Positions 1-7,785 of a stretch of 41,725 nucleotides of DNA are shown one piece after another (positions within the stretch are counted from its first letter, which is position 1; every line of letters starts with the position of its first letter). The notes beneath the pieces were generated by a model, which saw only the letters and a program-made list of their open reading frames with translations, was not told where the DNA came from and searched no databases. Location: contig JAFQES010000004.1 of NCBI GenBank assembly GCA_017398945.1, forward strand, positions 1 to 41,725, written 5' to 3'. The position numbers were made by a program, and so were the translations under genes. This stretch comes from Bacilli bacterium. GTDB taxonomy: Bacteria; Bacillota_I; Bacilli_A; RF39; UBA660.

Positions 1-192
1 ATAATAAAACAATTAGAAGATATAAAACAAAAAGAAAGAGAAACAAAAACTTATGATCAAATAAAAAATCTTTGTAGTGTTTGGAAAGATATGGAGTTTA
101 AAGAAAAACGAAATGTCGTAGAACAATTACTAGATAAGATAGTTGTAGATGGGAAAACATTAAAAATATATTGGAATGTTAGCGAAAGCTAG
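1..192 (+). CDS. Large serine recombinase, C-terminal fragment (runs off the left edge)
   Basis: The frame is open from base 1 to a TAG at 190-192 and gives 63 residues. The charged stretch followed by FKEKRNVVEQLLDKIVVDG and ending in KIYWNV is the characteristic end of large serine recombinases (resolvase/TnpX/phage-integrase type): a coiled-coil-rich region, then the conserved F..KR.VVE.L.DKI..D....I.W pattern. The catalytic N-terminal domain lies outside the window. These enzymes typically sit at the very end of the element they move, beside the attachment site. That fits here, because the next gene on the right begins only 33 bases away and is truncated. I recognise the family from the C-terminus only, so a phage and an integrative conjugative element cannot be told apart. 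Confidence 0.8.
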   Translation: MIKQLEDIKQKERETKTYDQIKNLCSVWKDMEFKEKRNVVEQLLDKIVVDGKTLKIYWNVSES

Positions 193-228
193 CATAAAAA
201 ATATTTAGTTTTCTCTCTATATGTCTTA
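1..228. mobile_element. End of an integrated element carrying a large serine recombinase; junction about 193-232
   Basis: The element enters from the left edge. Its last gene is the serine recombinase ending at 192. The permease gene on the other strand loses its family-typical C-terminus at about 226, so the attachment junction should lie in the short AT-rich stretch 193-232. The other end of the element, and the missing permease codons, are outside the window. The exact core dinucleotide cannot be placed from one end. Confidence 0.65.
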
Positions 229-843
229 CATTCCAATTAATGTCATTGAAATATTTATTTTAAGAGATGATATTATTGTATTTAAAGAACCTGGTATTAC
301 TAAATACTTTAAGGTTTGTAATTTACTAGCATTAAATGTTTTCATAAGCAATTGTTTATTATCATCTATGTTGATAAAACCATTATAAAAATTCATAATC
401 GTAACTATTAAATTGATTAATAAAGCCATTATAATAATGCTTTTTAAGTTTGCTCCAGCAATAATTATAATTACAGGGCCTAAGGCAACTTTAGGTAAAG
501 AATTTAATGTTACTAAAAATGGTTCACAAACTTTAGATAAGAATTTAAATTCATAGAGCAATAAAGATATTATTAACCCTAAAAATATTCCTCCTAAAAA
601 AGATATTACAACTTCTTTTAAAGTACAAAGGATATGTGGCAATAAATTGTTAGTAACTATTAATTCTTTTAAAGTAGCTATTATTTTTGTAGGACTTGAA
701 TAAATAAACGAGTTAATTATTTGGTGATTTGAACAATATTCCCATAAGAAAACTAATACTAAAACTATCATTATTTGAATAAAAAGAATTAAGCTTTTTT
801 CTTTCTTTATCTTCTGTAAATATCTTTGTTGATCAACTGACAT
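226..843 (-). pseudogene. ABC transporter permease (NitT/TauT/thiamine-precursor type), 3'-truncated by insertion
   Basis: This is the inner-membrane permease of an ABC importer for a small organic solute. The 205 residues start with a membrane segment (about 19-35) and contain further helices and the typical cytoplasmic loop region of BPD_transp_1 permeases (roughly 150-190). The protein stops at SMTLIGM. Related permeases run to about 250 residues and continue after this point with a G.(I/M)GEF-type segment and one or two more helices. The stop lies directly next to a serine recombinase gene, so the 3' end was probably replaced by element DNA and the transporter is likely non-functional. 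The start overlaps the ATPase gene upstream by 11 bases, which indicates one operon: binding protein, ATPase, permease. Confidence 0.75.
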
Positions 844-1588
844 TGATATCTAAATCCTTCCAAATAGTACTATAATAAGCACTAAATTCTTTGGCATTTC
901 TTTTAGTAATCGGACTTTCAGCTTCAGTTAAGTTAACATCATATATTTTCTTGATCGTTCCTGGCCTTTTGGACAAAACAATAATGCGATCTGCTAAAGA
1001 TATTGCCTCAGCAATATCATGGGTAATCATGATAACTGTTTTTTTCTCTTTTTTTATAATTTTATAAACATCATCACTAACCGCTAATCTAGTTTGATAA
1101 TCTAAAGCACTAAAAGGTTCATCCAAAAATAAAATATCTGGTTTTATCGCCATCGTTCTTATAAGTGCTACGCGCTGACGCATTCCTCCGGAAAGTTCCC
1201 CAGGATATTTGTTTATAAAGTCTCCTAAACCATAAGTTTGTAATAAAGAAATTACATACTCTTTATTTTCTGGTGTATCTTCATTTTTAATTTTTAAACC
1301 TAACAAAGCATTATCTAAAACCGTTAACCAAGGAAATAAAGCATCATTTTGCAGCATATAACCGATTCTTACATTTCTCTTATGCCAACTTATTTCTCCT
1401 GATGTTTTTTCTTCTAATCCTGCTAAGATTGATAAAAGTGTTGATTTTCCACAACCAGAAGACCCAACTATACAAACAAATTCTTGATCTTGAACGGCAA
1501 AAGAAATATTATCGATAGCTTTAATCTCGCCTTTTTTAGTATGGTATATTTTTTGCAAATCACGTACTTTTAAAATATCACTATTCAT
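833..1588 (-). CDS. ABC transporter ATP-binding protein (NitT/TauT/thiamine-precursor family)
   Basis: This 251-residue ATPase powers the importer encoded by this operon. Walker A GSSGCGKST is at about 42-50, the Q-loop is in YMLQND (78-82), the ABC signature LSGGMRQR is at 132-139, Walker B LFLDEP is at 153-158, and the switch-loop MITHD follows. The sequence resembles SsuB/TauB/ThiZ-type ATPases. The substrate cannot be read from the ATPase: sulfonates, taurine, nitrate and thiamine or riboflavin precursors are all served by this family. The start overlaps the binding-protein stop by 8 bases and the end overlaps the permease start by 11 bases, so translation is probably coupled. Confidence 0.9.
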   Translation of the reverse strand: MNSDILKVRDLQKIYHTKKGEIKAIDNISFAVQDQEFVCIVGSSGCGKSTLLSILAGLEEKTSGEISWHKRNVRIGYMLQNDALFPWLTVLDNALLGLKIKNEDTPENKEYVISLLQTYGLGDFINKYPGELSGGMRQRVALIRTMAIKPDILFLDEPFSALDYQTRLAVSDDVYKIIKKEKKTVIMITHDIAEAISLADRIIVLSKRPGTIKKIYDVNLTEAESPITKRNAKEFSAYYSTIWKDLDINVS

Positions 1589-2576
1589 TATAGAAATTAT
1601 TAACTAAATTTTTGTATGGAACATAACTCGTTAACAAGTCATTATCTATCATTATATCTTCTAAATTTTCTAAATAATCTTCACTAATATAAGGATTTTC
1701 TAACCACGAATCAGCTTTCTTATAGTTATCTACAATTTTTTCTAAATCATTTAATGATAAACTAGGAAACTGCGGTAAGATAACATTCGCTATTGTTTTA
1801 GCATCATTATCTAAGGTAAAATCAATTCCTTTTTTTATAGCATTCGTAAATCCTTCTATTACTTCTTCATTTTCATTTATATAACTTTTTCTGGCATAAA
1901 AAGCAGTATATGGCATTTCTCCAGATAACTCTCCTATACTAGCTACTATATATCCAGAACCTTCATTTTCCAAAGCTGTTGCAGTTGGTTCAAATAAATT
2001 AACATAATCCCCAACATTACCCATAAAAGTTCCCCCTAAAGCTGCAAAGTCTACAGAATAATTTATATTAATATCCTTTTCATCAATTCCAGCCTTTTTT
2101 AAAGCATTTAAGAAGTTTAATGCTGGCATTCCGCCTTTTCTACCCACTAAAATTTCTTTTCCTTTTAAATCATCTAAAGTAAAATTTTCATTTTCTTCAC
2201 GAGCTACAATAAATTGTCCGTCTCTTTTTGTAAGCCCACTAAATAATTGTAAATAATCTTTTTCTCCCCCTGTATAAACATAAATGGCTGATTCCGCTCC
2301 GGCAAAACCAATTTGGACATCATTTGATAATACTGCTGCTGAAACTTTATCGGCTCCTGGCGTTAACACCAATTCCACATCCAAACCACCTTCAGAAAAA
2401 TAGCCATTTTCTATTGCTACATATAAAGGCGCATAAAATGCCGAATGAGTAACTTCTGCTACACTAACTTTTGTATTTCCAGTTTCATTTTCATATGATG
2501 TTATTTTTGTATAAGTAACCACCCCAATTATAAATACCAATAAAATTATCCCAAACAATAAAAATCTTCTTTTCAA
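1581..2576 (-). CDS. ABC transporter substrate-binding protein, NMT1/THI5-like
   Basis: This is the extracytoplasmic solute receptor of the operon, 331 residues. An N-terminal membrane segment (about 5-22) follows KRR. No lipobox Cys is visible, so it may be membrane-anchored or cleaved rather than a lipoprotein. The mature part has the NMT1/SsuA-like pattern: VAEVTHSAFYAPLYVAIENG, then FSEGGLDVEL, GADKV, a GFAGAESAIY segment and a DLKGKEILVGRKGGMPA loop. The start is TTG at 2576-2574, chosen because a strong AAAGGGGGAT ribosome binding site lies just upstream and no ATG is better placed. The likely substrate is a thiamine or pyrimidine precursor or an aromatic or sulfur compound; this is not resolved. 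No riboswitch is visible in the short 5' region. Confidence 0.85.
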   Translation of the reverse strand: MKRRFLLFGIILLVFIIGVVTYTKITSYENETGNTKVSVAEVTHSAFYAPLYVAIENGYFSEGGLDVELVLTPGADKVSAAVLSNDVQIGFAGAESAIYVYTGGEKDYLQLFSGLTKRDGQFIVAREENENFTLDDLKGKEILVGRKGGMPALNFLNALKKAGIDEKDININYSVDFAALGGTFMGNVGDYVNLFEPTATALENEGSGYIVASIGELSGEMPYTAFYARKSYINENEEVIEGFTNAIKKGIDFTLDNDAKTIANVILPQFPSLSLNDLEKIVDNYKKADSWLENPYISEDYLENLEDIMIDNDLLTSYVPYKNLVNNFYNE

Positions 2577-2604
2577 AATACATCCCCCTTTAAGATTTCA
2601 TTTT

Positions 2605-2610
2605 ATTATA
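2605..2610 (-). promoter_or_regulatory. Probable -10 box of the ABC transporter operon
   Basis: A perfect TATAAT (reverse strand) lies about 30 bases upstream of the TTG start of the binding protein. The -35 region is weak (TTAACT-like at 18 bases). Confidence 0.45.
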
Positions 2611-2643
2611 TGATAATAGATATCCATAAGTTAATTAATTAGC

Positions 2644-2671
2644 ATAAAAAAACATGTTCATTTAAGAACAT
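2644..2671 (-). terminator. Rho-independent terminator of the secreted-protein gene
   Basis: On the minus strand, ATGTTC / GAACAT arms with a 6-base loop are followed by GTTTTTTT. The TAA stop of the upstream gene lies inside the loop. Confidence 0.75.
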
Positions 2672-4224
2672 ATTTTTTTTCTATTTAATTTACGACAACC
2701 AATTAAACAAATTGAACTAACTATTAATAACAATATTTTACTATTAATATTATCACTAGTAGTTGGATTGGGAGGGATATTATTCTCAGTTTTGATATTT
2801 TCCTTTTCGATTTCATTATTTTCTTCTTTAGGTAATTGTGAACTATCGTTAGAAATATTAATATCTTCTTTAGCTATCGCATAAGTAGAAAAATGATTAG
2901 TGTTAAAAATTGCATATTTTTTGCCATCTATTATCCCAACACTAGCATTAAATTTATCCCCTTTAGTTCCATCATCTTTAATATGATAAATTGTTACTGC
3001 CGCTTTATCAAAATCGTCTTCCAAAGGTATTTTTACAATAATCCCTTTTTTTATTGAAGTAATATATTTATCTATTAAGCTTGAAAATAAATTTATATCA
3101 TAAGCTTTATAATACTCATCATTATATTCAAACGTTTTATCTTCCGCTTCAACTTTAGCATCCATTGGAACGTCAGAGGAGCTAGTTTCAACTTTTATTC
3201 CAGTATTATAATTAGTAGATTTAATCTCTAAATCTTTAATATCTTTTTCCCTTACAGGAACAATACCTAAATAACTTTCTTTTTCATTAATTTTAATCTT
3301 ATATATGTCGAAATTATATTTATCTCCAGTTTTAAATACATCGTTAATTACACATTCTTCCCACTCAACATTACAAAAATCACCATTTAATTCTTCATCA
3401 AACATGATTTCAACTTTATACGAGTCGTCATTAATATAAGTTTTTATTCTTTCTAAAGCTGCTTTCATATAATCTTCACGGGTCTGTTTTGTTGTATCAG
3501 GAATAAAAATCGTTCTATAAGTAATATATCCAATCTCTGTAATGCCAACAGCTACATTATCATGAAATGCAATAACACTTCCACCAGCACCATAACTTGA
3601 AGGACCTCCTCCTCCGCCACCAAATGTAGATACATATTCTATATCAGTAGTTTTCTCCAACTCTTTCTTTAATTCTGGATAGATATTAAACACTTCAGAA
3701 CTATTTTGTAATTTATCAAAAAAACCAGATAAATCACTATAATTAATTAATTGGTTAATATAAGCCATATCATACAAACGATAAGAACCTTTTATTTTCA
3801 AAAACATATTTTCGATTTTTTGGAAATAAGTATCATCTACATTTTCCACAAAATCTATTTCAAAAGTTTTTCGCGTAGCATCTACATATATATCACACTG
3901 ATTTTTTTCAATATTACAACTTGATGAATACACCCAAATATCTTCAGGAATATTTATGGTTTTCTTTATTTGAGCAGAAACAATTTCACTGTATATTTGA
4001 GAAAGACAATTATCAACCTTTTCTTCTTCTGTTTCTCCGTAATCTCTACTAATACAAGTATTAAAATATTTTGTACTTTTATACTTATCAATTGGTATCG
4101 AATTAACAGTTATTTTCCCATCCGCAGAAATACTATTAAAAATATCATCATAATTAGTTTCAGCATCTACTAAAAAAGGCATCGAACAAATCATAAAAGC
4201 TAACAAAATTAATTTTCTTTTCAT
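2662..4224 (-). CDS. Secreted, probably cell-wall-anchored protein of unknown function
   Basis: This 520-residue protein is exported and tethered at its C-terminus. It has a clear signal peptide (residues 1-21, KRK then a hydrophobic core, ending VDA). A Gly-rich stretch lies at about 202-215. An acidic, Asn/Glu-rich linker leads to NPTTSDN, a hydrophobic segment and a basic tail (RKLNRKK). That order (NPxTS, helix, positive residues) resembles an LPXTG-like sorting signal of an atypical class. Before the linker, a segment around NHFSTYAIAKE resembles the HFSTYA(I/L) ending common in Gram-positive surface proteins. I recognise no catalytic domain. An excellent promoter (TTGACG-17-TATAAT) and a GAGGTTG ribosome binding site precede it, and it forms its own transcription unit. 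Confidence 0.7.
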   Translation of the reverse strand: MKRKLILLAFMICSMPFLVDAETNYDDIFNSISADGKITVNSIPIDKYKSTKYFNTCISRDYGETEEEKVDNCLSQIYSEIVSAQIKKTINIPEDIWVYSSSCNIEKNQCDIYVDATRKTFEIDFVENVDDTYFQKIENMFLKIKGSYRLYDMAYINQLINYSDLSGFFDKLQNSSEVFNIYPELKKELEKTTDIEYVSTFGGGGGGPSSYGAGGSVIAFHDNVAVGITEIGYITYRTIFIPDTTKQTREDYMKAALERIKTYINDDSYKVEIMFDEELNGDFCNVEWEECVINDVFKTGDKYNFDIYKIKINEKESYLGIVPVREKDIKDLEIKSTNYNTGIKVETSSSDVPMDAKVEAEDKTFEYNDEYYKAYDINLFSSLIDKYITSIKKGIIVKIPLEDDFDKAAVTIYHIKDDGTKGDKFNASVGIIDGKKYAIFNTNHFSTYAIAKEDINISNDSSQLPKEENNEIEKENIKTENNIPPNPTTSDNINSKILLLIVSSICLIGCRKLNRKKICS

Positions 4225-4250
4225 AAAAGCAACCTCAATTCTATATAAAA

Positions 4251-4279
4251 ATTATAACAAACACATACATAATCGTCAA
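4251..4279 (-). promoter_or_regulatory. Sigma-A-type promoter of the secreted-protein gene
   Basis: On the minus strand: TTGACG (4279-4274), a 17-base spacer and TATAAT (4256-4251). The start codon follows about 27 bases downstream of the -10 box. Confidence 0.75.
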
Positions 4280-4303
4280 CAAAGCCATATAGTAATTTAT
4301 AAC

Positions 4304-4332
4304 ACAAAAAAATATGTACACTTAAGCACATA
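4304..4332 (-). terminator. Rho-independent terminator after nusG
   Basis: Minus-strand arms ATATGTGC / GTACATAT (one G-T pair) with a 6-base loop are followed by seven T. They begin directly after the nusG stop codon and end the rlmB-sigma-secE-nusG unit. Confidence 0.8.
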
Positions 4333-4863
4333 TTATTTTGATACTTGATATAATTCAACTTCAACTGGTGTTTCTTGACCAAATAAATCGATTAATACAG
4401 TTAAACGATTATTTTCTTGATCAATTGCATCAATTTGTCCCATCATTCCATTAAATGGCCCATCAGTAATAGCAACCTTGTCTCCAACAGCAAGTTCAGT
4501 TTCGGCATCTAATCTTGTCATACCCATATTAGCTAGAATACGATCTATTTCCTGTGGCAATAACGGAGTTGGTTTAGCTCCTCTTCCACTTGAACCAATA
4601 AATCCTGTAACCCCAGGAGTATTACGAACAATGTACCACGCTTCATCACTCATAATCATTTCTACTAATACATACCCCGGAAACATTTTTTTACTTTTTT
4701 CTTTTTTAACTCCATCTTTTACTTCTACTACTGTAGTTTCAGGCACAATAACTCTATAAATATAGTCTTGCATCCCCATACTTTCTGTACGCATTTCTAG
4801 TTTTTCTTTCACTTTACTTTCGTGCCCACTATAGGTGTTAACAACATACCATTCTTTTTCCAT
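4333..4863 (-). CDS. nusG: Transcription termination/antitermination factor NusG
   Basis: NusG binds RNA polymerase and modulates pausing and termination. The 176 residues match the family's usual length. The N-terminal NGN domain begins with WYVVNTYSGHE (residues 5-15) and includes FPGYVLVEM and the VRNTPGVTGFIG segment. The C-terminal KOW domain contains VGDKVAITDGPFNGMMGQ. The ATG overlaps the secE stop codon by one base (TAATG), so translation is coupled. secE-nusG is a conserved bacterial gene pair. The gene ends in a strong terminator. Confidence 0.97.
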   Translation of the reverse strand: MEKEWYVVNTYSGHESKVKEKLEMRTESMGMQDYIYRVIVPETTVVEVKDGVKKEKSKKMFPGYVLVEMIMSDEAWYIVRNTPGVTGFIGSSGRGAKPTPLLPQEIDRILANMGMTRLDAETELAVGDKVAITDGPFNGMMGQIDAIDQENNRLTVLIDLFGQETPVEVELYQVSK

Positions 4864-5099
4864 TATGCAAACATCCCCTTTATTACTGATAACATTAAAT
4901 TTAATAACAAAAAGAAAACTACCAAAATAACTATAAATACTACTGTAGCAATAGTATACTTTAATACTTCATTTTTTTTTGGCCATACTACCTTACTTAA
5001 TTCTGTTTTTACCCCTTTAAAAAAACTTTTTTTATTCTTTTTTGTTTTAGTTTTTGTATTTTTTGTTTTTACAGCTTTTTTTTCTTCCTTTGCTTTCAT
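4863..5099 (-). CDS. secE: Preprotein translocase subunit SecE
   Basis: SecE is the small essential subunit that clamps SecY in the Sec channel. From the chosen ATG at 5099 the protein has 78 residues: a very basic, Lys/Thr-rich N-terminus, then FFKGVKTELSKVVWPKKNEV (the family signature with VxWP), then one membrane helix. The reading frame is open further upstream to 5177, but the ATG at 5099 has the GAGGTG ribosome binding site and gives the normal length for a single-helix SecE. It sits between the sigma factor gene and nusG, as in many Bacillota. The rpmG (L33) gene often found just upstream is absent. Confidence 0.93.
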   Translation of the reverse strand: MKAKEEKKAVKTKNTKTKTKKNKKSFFKGVKTELSKVVWPKKNEVLKYTIATVVFIVILVVFFLLLNLMLSVIKGMFA

Positions 5100-5180
5100 A
5101 AAGCACCTCATTTTCCCCAAATTAAAAAACACTTTCGTGTTCATTACCAATTTATCATAAAGCAAACTTAAAATCAAGTA

Positions 5181-5795
5181 TTATTTATCATCTAATATTT
5201 TTTTTACTTTGGATTTTAATCTTTGAATAGTATTATCGATTTGTTTAGGCGTTTTATCTAATAAATTAGCAATCTCAACATAATTAAATCCACTTATCAT
5301 AAGTTCAAATACTTGTACCTCAAAATCAGACAAACTACTTTTTATCGTTTCAATTAATTCCAAGTAACCTTCTTCATCCATCATTGAAGTTAATGGATCA
5401 TTTTTACTATTATCACTAATTATATCTTCTAAGGGTACTCCTAATTCCCCATAAACATGTTCCAAAGAATAAGTTTCATTATTAAATTTATTCTTTTTTG
5501 CCTTAGCATGAATAATTGCCTTTTGTAACCTACTATTTATACACATTGAAATAAATGTTTTTAAACTAGACTCCTTATCAGCATTATAAGTTGTTAAAGC
5601 ATCAGTAAAGCCAATTAATGCTTCACTATATAAATCTTTGTATTCTATACCAACCATTCTAGCATTATAGATATATTTTTTCATAATTATATCTATTACA
5701 TGCTTATATTTGTTATATAAAATCTCTTTTGCAGTTTCATCCTCTTCGCAAACAAGCATAAAAAGCTCACCGTCATCAAAATCTTTATATTCCAT
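5181..5795 (-). CDS. Sigma-70-family RNA polymerase sigma factor, SigH-like
   Basis: This is an alternative sigma factor of 204 residues. The region 2 pattern runs from AKEILYNKYKHVID through DLYSEALIGFTDALTTYNADKESSLKTFISMCINSRLQ (about 54-90). Region 4 is a helix-turn-helix near the C-terminus (FEVQVFELMISGFNYVEIANLLDKTPKQIDN...). Length and sequence fit the SigH (sigma-30) group. The position between rlmB and secE is where sigH sits in Bacillus. In Bacillus SigH controls post-exponential and sporulation genes; whether it does so here cannot be read. Its AAGGTGAT ribosome binding site overlaps the rlmB TGA stop. Confidence 0.85.
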   Translation of the reverse strand: MEYKDFDDGELFMLVCEEDETAKEILYNKYKHVIDIIMKKYIYNARMVGIEYKDLYSEALIGFTDALTTYNADKESSLKTFISMCINSRLQKAIIHAKAKKNKFNNETYSLEHVYGELGVPLEDIISDNSKNDPLTSMMDEEGYLELIETIKSSLSDFEVQVFELMISGFNYVEIANLLDKTPKQIDNTIQRLKSKVKKILDDK

Positions 5796-5799
5796 TTAA

Positions 5800-6471
5800 T
5801 CACCTTATCATTTCAAATAATATTATACCTGTAGCCACAGAAGCATTTAAACTATTAATTTCTCCCTTCATAGGAATCTTAATTATAAAATCACAACTCT
5901 CTTTAACTAATTTACTAATTCCTTTTCCTTCATTTCCTACTATTAAACATTTTTTTCCTGAATAATCAATTGTATGAAAATCTTCCCCTATCATATCAGC
6001 ACCATAAATAAAATAATTTTCTTTTTTTAATTTATTTATCGCGTCTAAAAGATTATTTACCATAACTATTTTAACATTATTAATAGCTCCACAACTAACC
6101 TTAACAACAGTACTATTAACTAAACACGCTCTATTTTTAGGAATTATAATCGTTTTTACTCCAGCACACTCACAACTTCTTATAATTGCTCCAAAATTAT
6201 GGGGATCTTCGATGTGATCTAATACAACTACAAAATCTTCTGTAACTGAGTCCATATTATAGTACTTATAATCAAAAACATCAATTACCAACCCTTGATG
6301 ATTTGGGCCGACCATTTTATCTAAAACTTTAGTTTCTACTAAATCAAATTTGATTTTTTGATTCCTTATATAATCAAAAATTTCTTTGTTGACTAAATTC
6401 CTATTTAAGTATATTTTCTTTATATCTTTCGGACTCGTTTCCCTTAAAGGATTTCTTCCATATATTAACAT
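5800..6471 (-). CDS. rlmB: 23S rRNA 2'-O-methyltransferase RlmB (TrmH/SPOUT family)
   Basis: This enzyme methylates a 2'-O of 23S rRNA (Gm2251 in E. coli numbering) using S-adenosylmethionine. From the chosen start it has 223 residues. It begins MLIYGRNP, the usual N-terminus of RlmB, and contains the SPOUT motifs DHIEDPHNFGAIIRS, LIVGNEGKGIS and IPMKGEINSLNASVATGI. The frame continues upstream to 6564, but that part would read into the terminator of the neighbouring gene; the ATG at 6471 has a GGTGG ribosome binding site and a TGATATACT extended -10 box 18 bases before it. It heads the operon rlmB - sigma factor - secE - nusG. In Bacillus mrnC and yacP lie nearby; neither is present here. 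Confidence 0.92.
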   Translation of the reverse strand: MLIYGRNPLRETSPKDIKKIYLNRNLVNKEIFDYIRNQKIKFDLVETKVLDKMVGPNHQGLVIDVFDYKYYNMDSVTEDFVVVLDHIEDPHNFGAIIRSCECAGVKTIIIPKNRACLVNSTVVKVSCGAINNVKIVMVNNLLDAINKLKKENYFIYGADMIGEDFHTIDYSGKKCLIVGNEGKGISKLVKESCDFIIKIPMKGEINSLNASVATGIILFEMIR

Positions 6472-6488
6472 AAAAAACCACCAAATTA

Positions 6489-6494
6489 AGTATA
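6489..6494 (-). promoter_or_regulatory. Extended -10 promoter of the rlmB operon
   Basis: The minus strand has TGA-TATACT (TGn extended -10) just after the T-run of the preceding terminator, so the leader is only about 12-15 bases. The same TTATGATATACT string occurs before the 32317 gene. Confidence 0.5.
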
Positions 6495-6501
6495 TCATAA
6501 A

Positions 6502-6529
6502 CCCCAAAAAAAAGACAGCCTTAGCTGTT
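6502..6529 (-). terminator. Rho-independent terminator of the TasA-like gene
   Basis: Minus strand: ACAGC / GCTGT arms, a 4-base loop, then C and eight T. The stop codon of the gene lies in the loop. Confidence 0.75.
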
Positions 6530-7174
6530 TTGTTGAACATTTCCTTCAGGAGTATTGGCTTCATCTACTAAACTCGTCACATCAAGTTTCAAATATAAAT
6601 ATTTTCCAATTTCTGTTGTAGGTATAGCACTATCTAACCACACTTTAACTACTAAAGTTTCACTAGTATTACCTGTACTTGAAACATCTAAGGAACCCTT
6701 TTTCAAAACATACATAGTTGATTTATCACCCGATATTTCTAAATCAGATAATTTTACAGGATTAACTATGACCTCCCCATCAATTAGCACAGCAACTTTT
6801 ACATAATTTAGATTAATCATCTCATCAGTCGGCAATGGATTTTCTCTTAAATCAAAAGCTGCCTGATTGGCACCTATTTTTAATTCATAAGTCGCAGGTA
6901 ATGTACCATCATTTTGAATATATATGGTTGAAGATACACTTGAAGATTGTAAAGCAGAAGAATCTGTCATAGGAACTAAATCAGTCTCGGTAATCATTTG
7001 ACTTTGTTTTCCATAAGTAACTGATAAAGTACCTGCTTCAACAACTTGATTATCAGTATTTGTATTTATTTGAAAAAATAACGCATAACTTGTCCCAGTA
7101 AGAATCACAGCCAAACAAATTACACACATAGCAATTACAAAACTTTGTCTTTTTATAATTGATTTATAGTTCAT
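6521..7174 (-). CDS. TasA/camelysin-like protein with SipW-dependent signal peptide
   Basis: This is a secreted protein of 217 residues from the chosen ATG. The N-terminus has a long hydrophobic segment ending GTSYALFFQI, which matches the SipW-type processing region seen in TasA (GGTWAAF). The mature region reads as a beta-rich domain: VEAGTLSVTYG, then IYIQNDGTLPATYELKI, then YLYLKLDVTSLV. This is the usual order of TasA/CalY-type fibre proteins. It follows sipW and a small membrane protein on the same strand and also has its own strong promoter (TTGAGT-17-TATTAT). The start is chosen for its GGTGA ribosome binding site; the upstream extension to 7225 has none. Probable role: surface or matrix fibre component, inferred from the family. 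Confidence 0.75.
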   Translation of the reverse strand: MNYKSIIKRQSFVIAMCVICLAVILTGTSYALFFQINTNTDNQVVEAGTLSVTYGKQSQMITETDLVPMTDSSALQSSSVSSTIYIQNDGTLPATYELKIGANQAAFDLRENPLPTDEMINLNYVKVAVLIDGEVIVNPVKLSDLEISGDKSTMYVLKKGSLDVSSTGNTSETLVVKVWLDSAIPTTEIGKYLYLKLDVTSLVDEANTPEGNVQQNS

Positions 7175-7190
7175 ACCATTCACCATTTTA

Positions 7191-7219
7191 ATAATAGCAA
7201 AAACAAAGTTAAAACTCAA
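7191..7219 (-). promoter_or_regulatory. Promoter of the TasA-like gene
   Basis: Minus strand: TTGAGT (7219-7214), 17-base spacer ending TGC, TATTAT (7196-7191), an extended -10 promoter. It lies in the short gap after the upstream gene, so the TasA-like gene can be made independently. Confidence 0.65.
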
Positions 7220-7229
7220 GAACAAACAC

Positions 7230-7718
7230 TTAAATTAAAATATTTTCATTAACAAAATTAAACCCAACCCCATCTTCAAATATATGAGTATACTTATTAT
7301 TAACAGCTAAATATATTTTTATTTCTTTATTTAACGCTTTAATTTTACCGTTTAAAATTTGATAATAATTATCCTTCACTAATAAATCTTCTAATATATA
7401 ACTTTTATTATCTATTTTTATGTAAATATATTGATCAACTTCTTCTAAATTTATATTACATGTTAACAAGATACTATAATTTTCATATGTATTACTTTCG
7501 TTTACTAAATTAATCCTTAATTGTTCTTCATCCGAAAAATTATCAACGGCGATATAAGCGTTTTCATTATGAATAATTTCCATATTGGTATAGTGAATCT
7601 CTTCTTGTACATTTTCTAATTTTAAATTATTAAAAATTAGAAAACTAAATACACATATTAAAATAACAAATATAGTTTGTATAACAGTATAAATAATCAT
7701 TTTATTGATTTTTTCCAT
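7230..7718 (-). CDS. Small membrane-anchored protein of the sipW locus, unknown function
   Basis: This is a 162-residue protein with one N-terminal membrane helix (about 8-27), no lipobox, and an extracytoplasmic region rich in Asn, Ile and Glu. The predicted beta-strand pattern (NAYIAVDNFSDEEQLRINLVNES, YSILLTCNINLEE) is compatible with a TasA-like fold, but the SipW-type G-x-[ST]-[FY]-A motif is missing, so it may stay anchored. The start is the ATG at 7718, preceded by GGGGGTTGTT; four further codons upstream are open. It lies between sipW and the TasA-like gene, which suggests a role in assembly or anchoring of the fibre. I recognise no family. Confidence 0.6.
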   Translation of the reverse strand: MEKINKMIIYTVIQTIFVILICVFSFLIFNNLKLENVQEEIHYTNMEIIHNENAYIAVDNFSDEEQLRINLVNESNTYENYSILLTCNINLEEVDQYIYIKIDNKSYILEDLLVKDNYYQILNGKIKALNKEIKIYLAVNNKYTHIFEDGVGFNFVNENILI

Positions 7719-7750
7719 AACAACCCCCATAAATTGTTAGTTATTTTAAC

Positions 7751-7785
7751 AAAAAAAAAGAAATAATGCAAATTTATTATTTCTT
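7751..7785 (-). terminator. Terminator after sipW
   Basis: Minus strand: AAGAAATAAT / ATTATTTCTT arms (10 pairs), an 8-base loop and a run of T. The sipW TAA stop is in the 5' arm. It is followed by a TGTTAAAAT extended -10 box that can restart transcription for the next gene. Confidence 0.8.

Noticed and set aside
2577-2643. Riboswitch (thiamine or other) upstream of the ABC transporter operon
   Set aside because: The leader from the -10 box to the start is only about 25 bases, too short for a riboswitch.
4478-5160. Plus-strand open frames opposite nusG and secE
   Set aside because: nusG and secE are unmistakable on the minus strand; the opposite frames have no promoter or ribosome binding site.
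5100-5180. rpmG (ribosomal protein L33) between the sigma factor and secE
   Set aside because: Neither strand encodes a zinc-ribbon or L33-like peptide in this 81-base interval.
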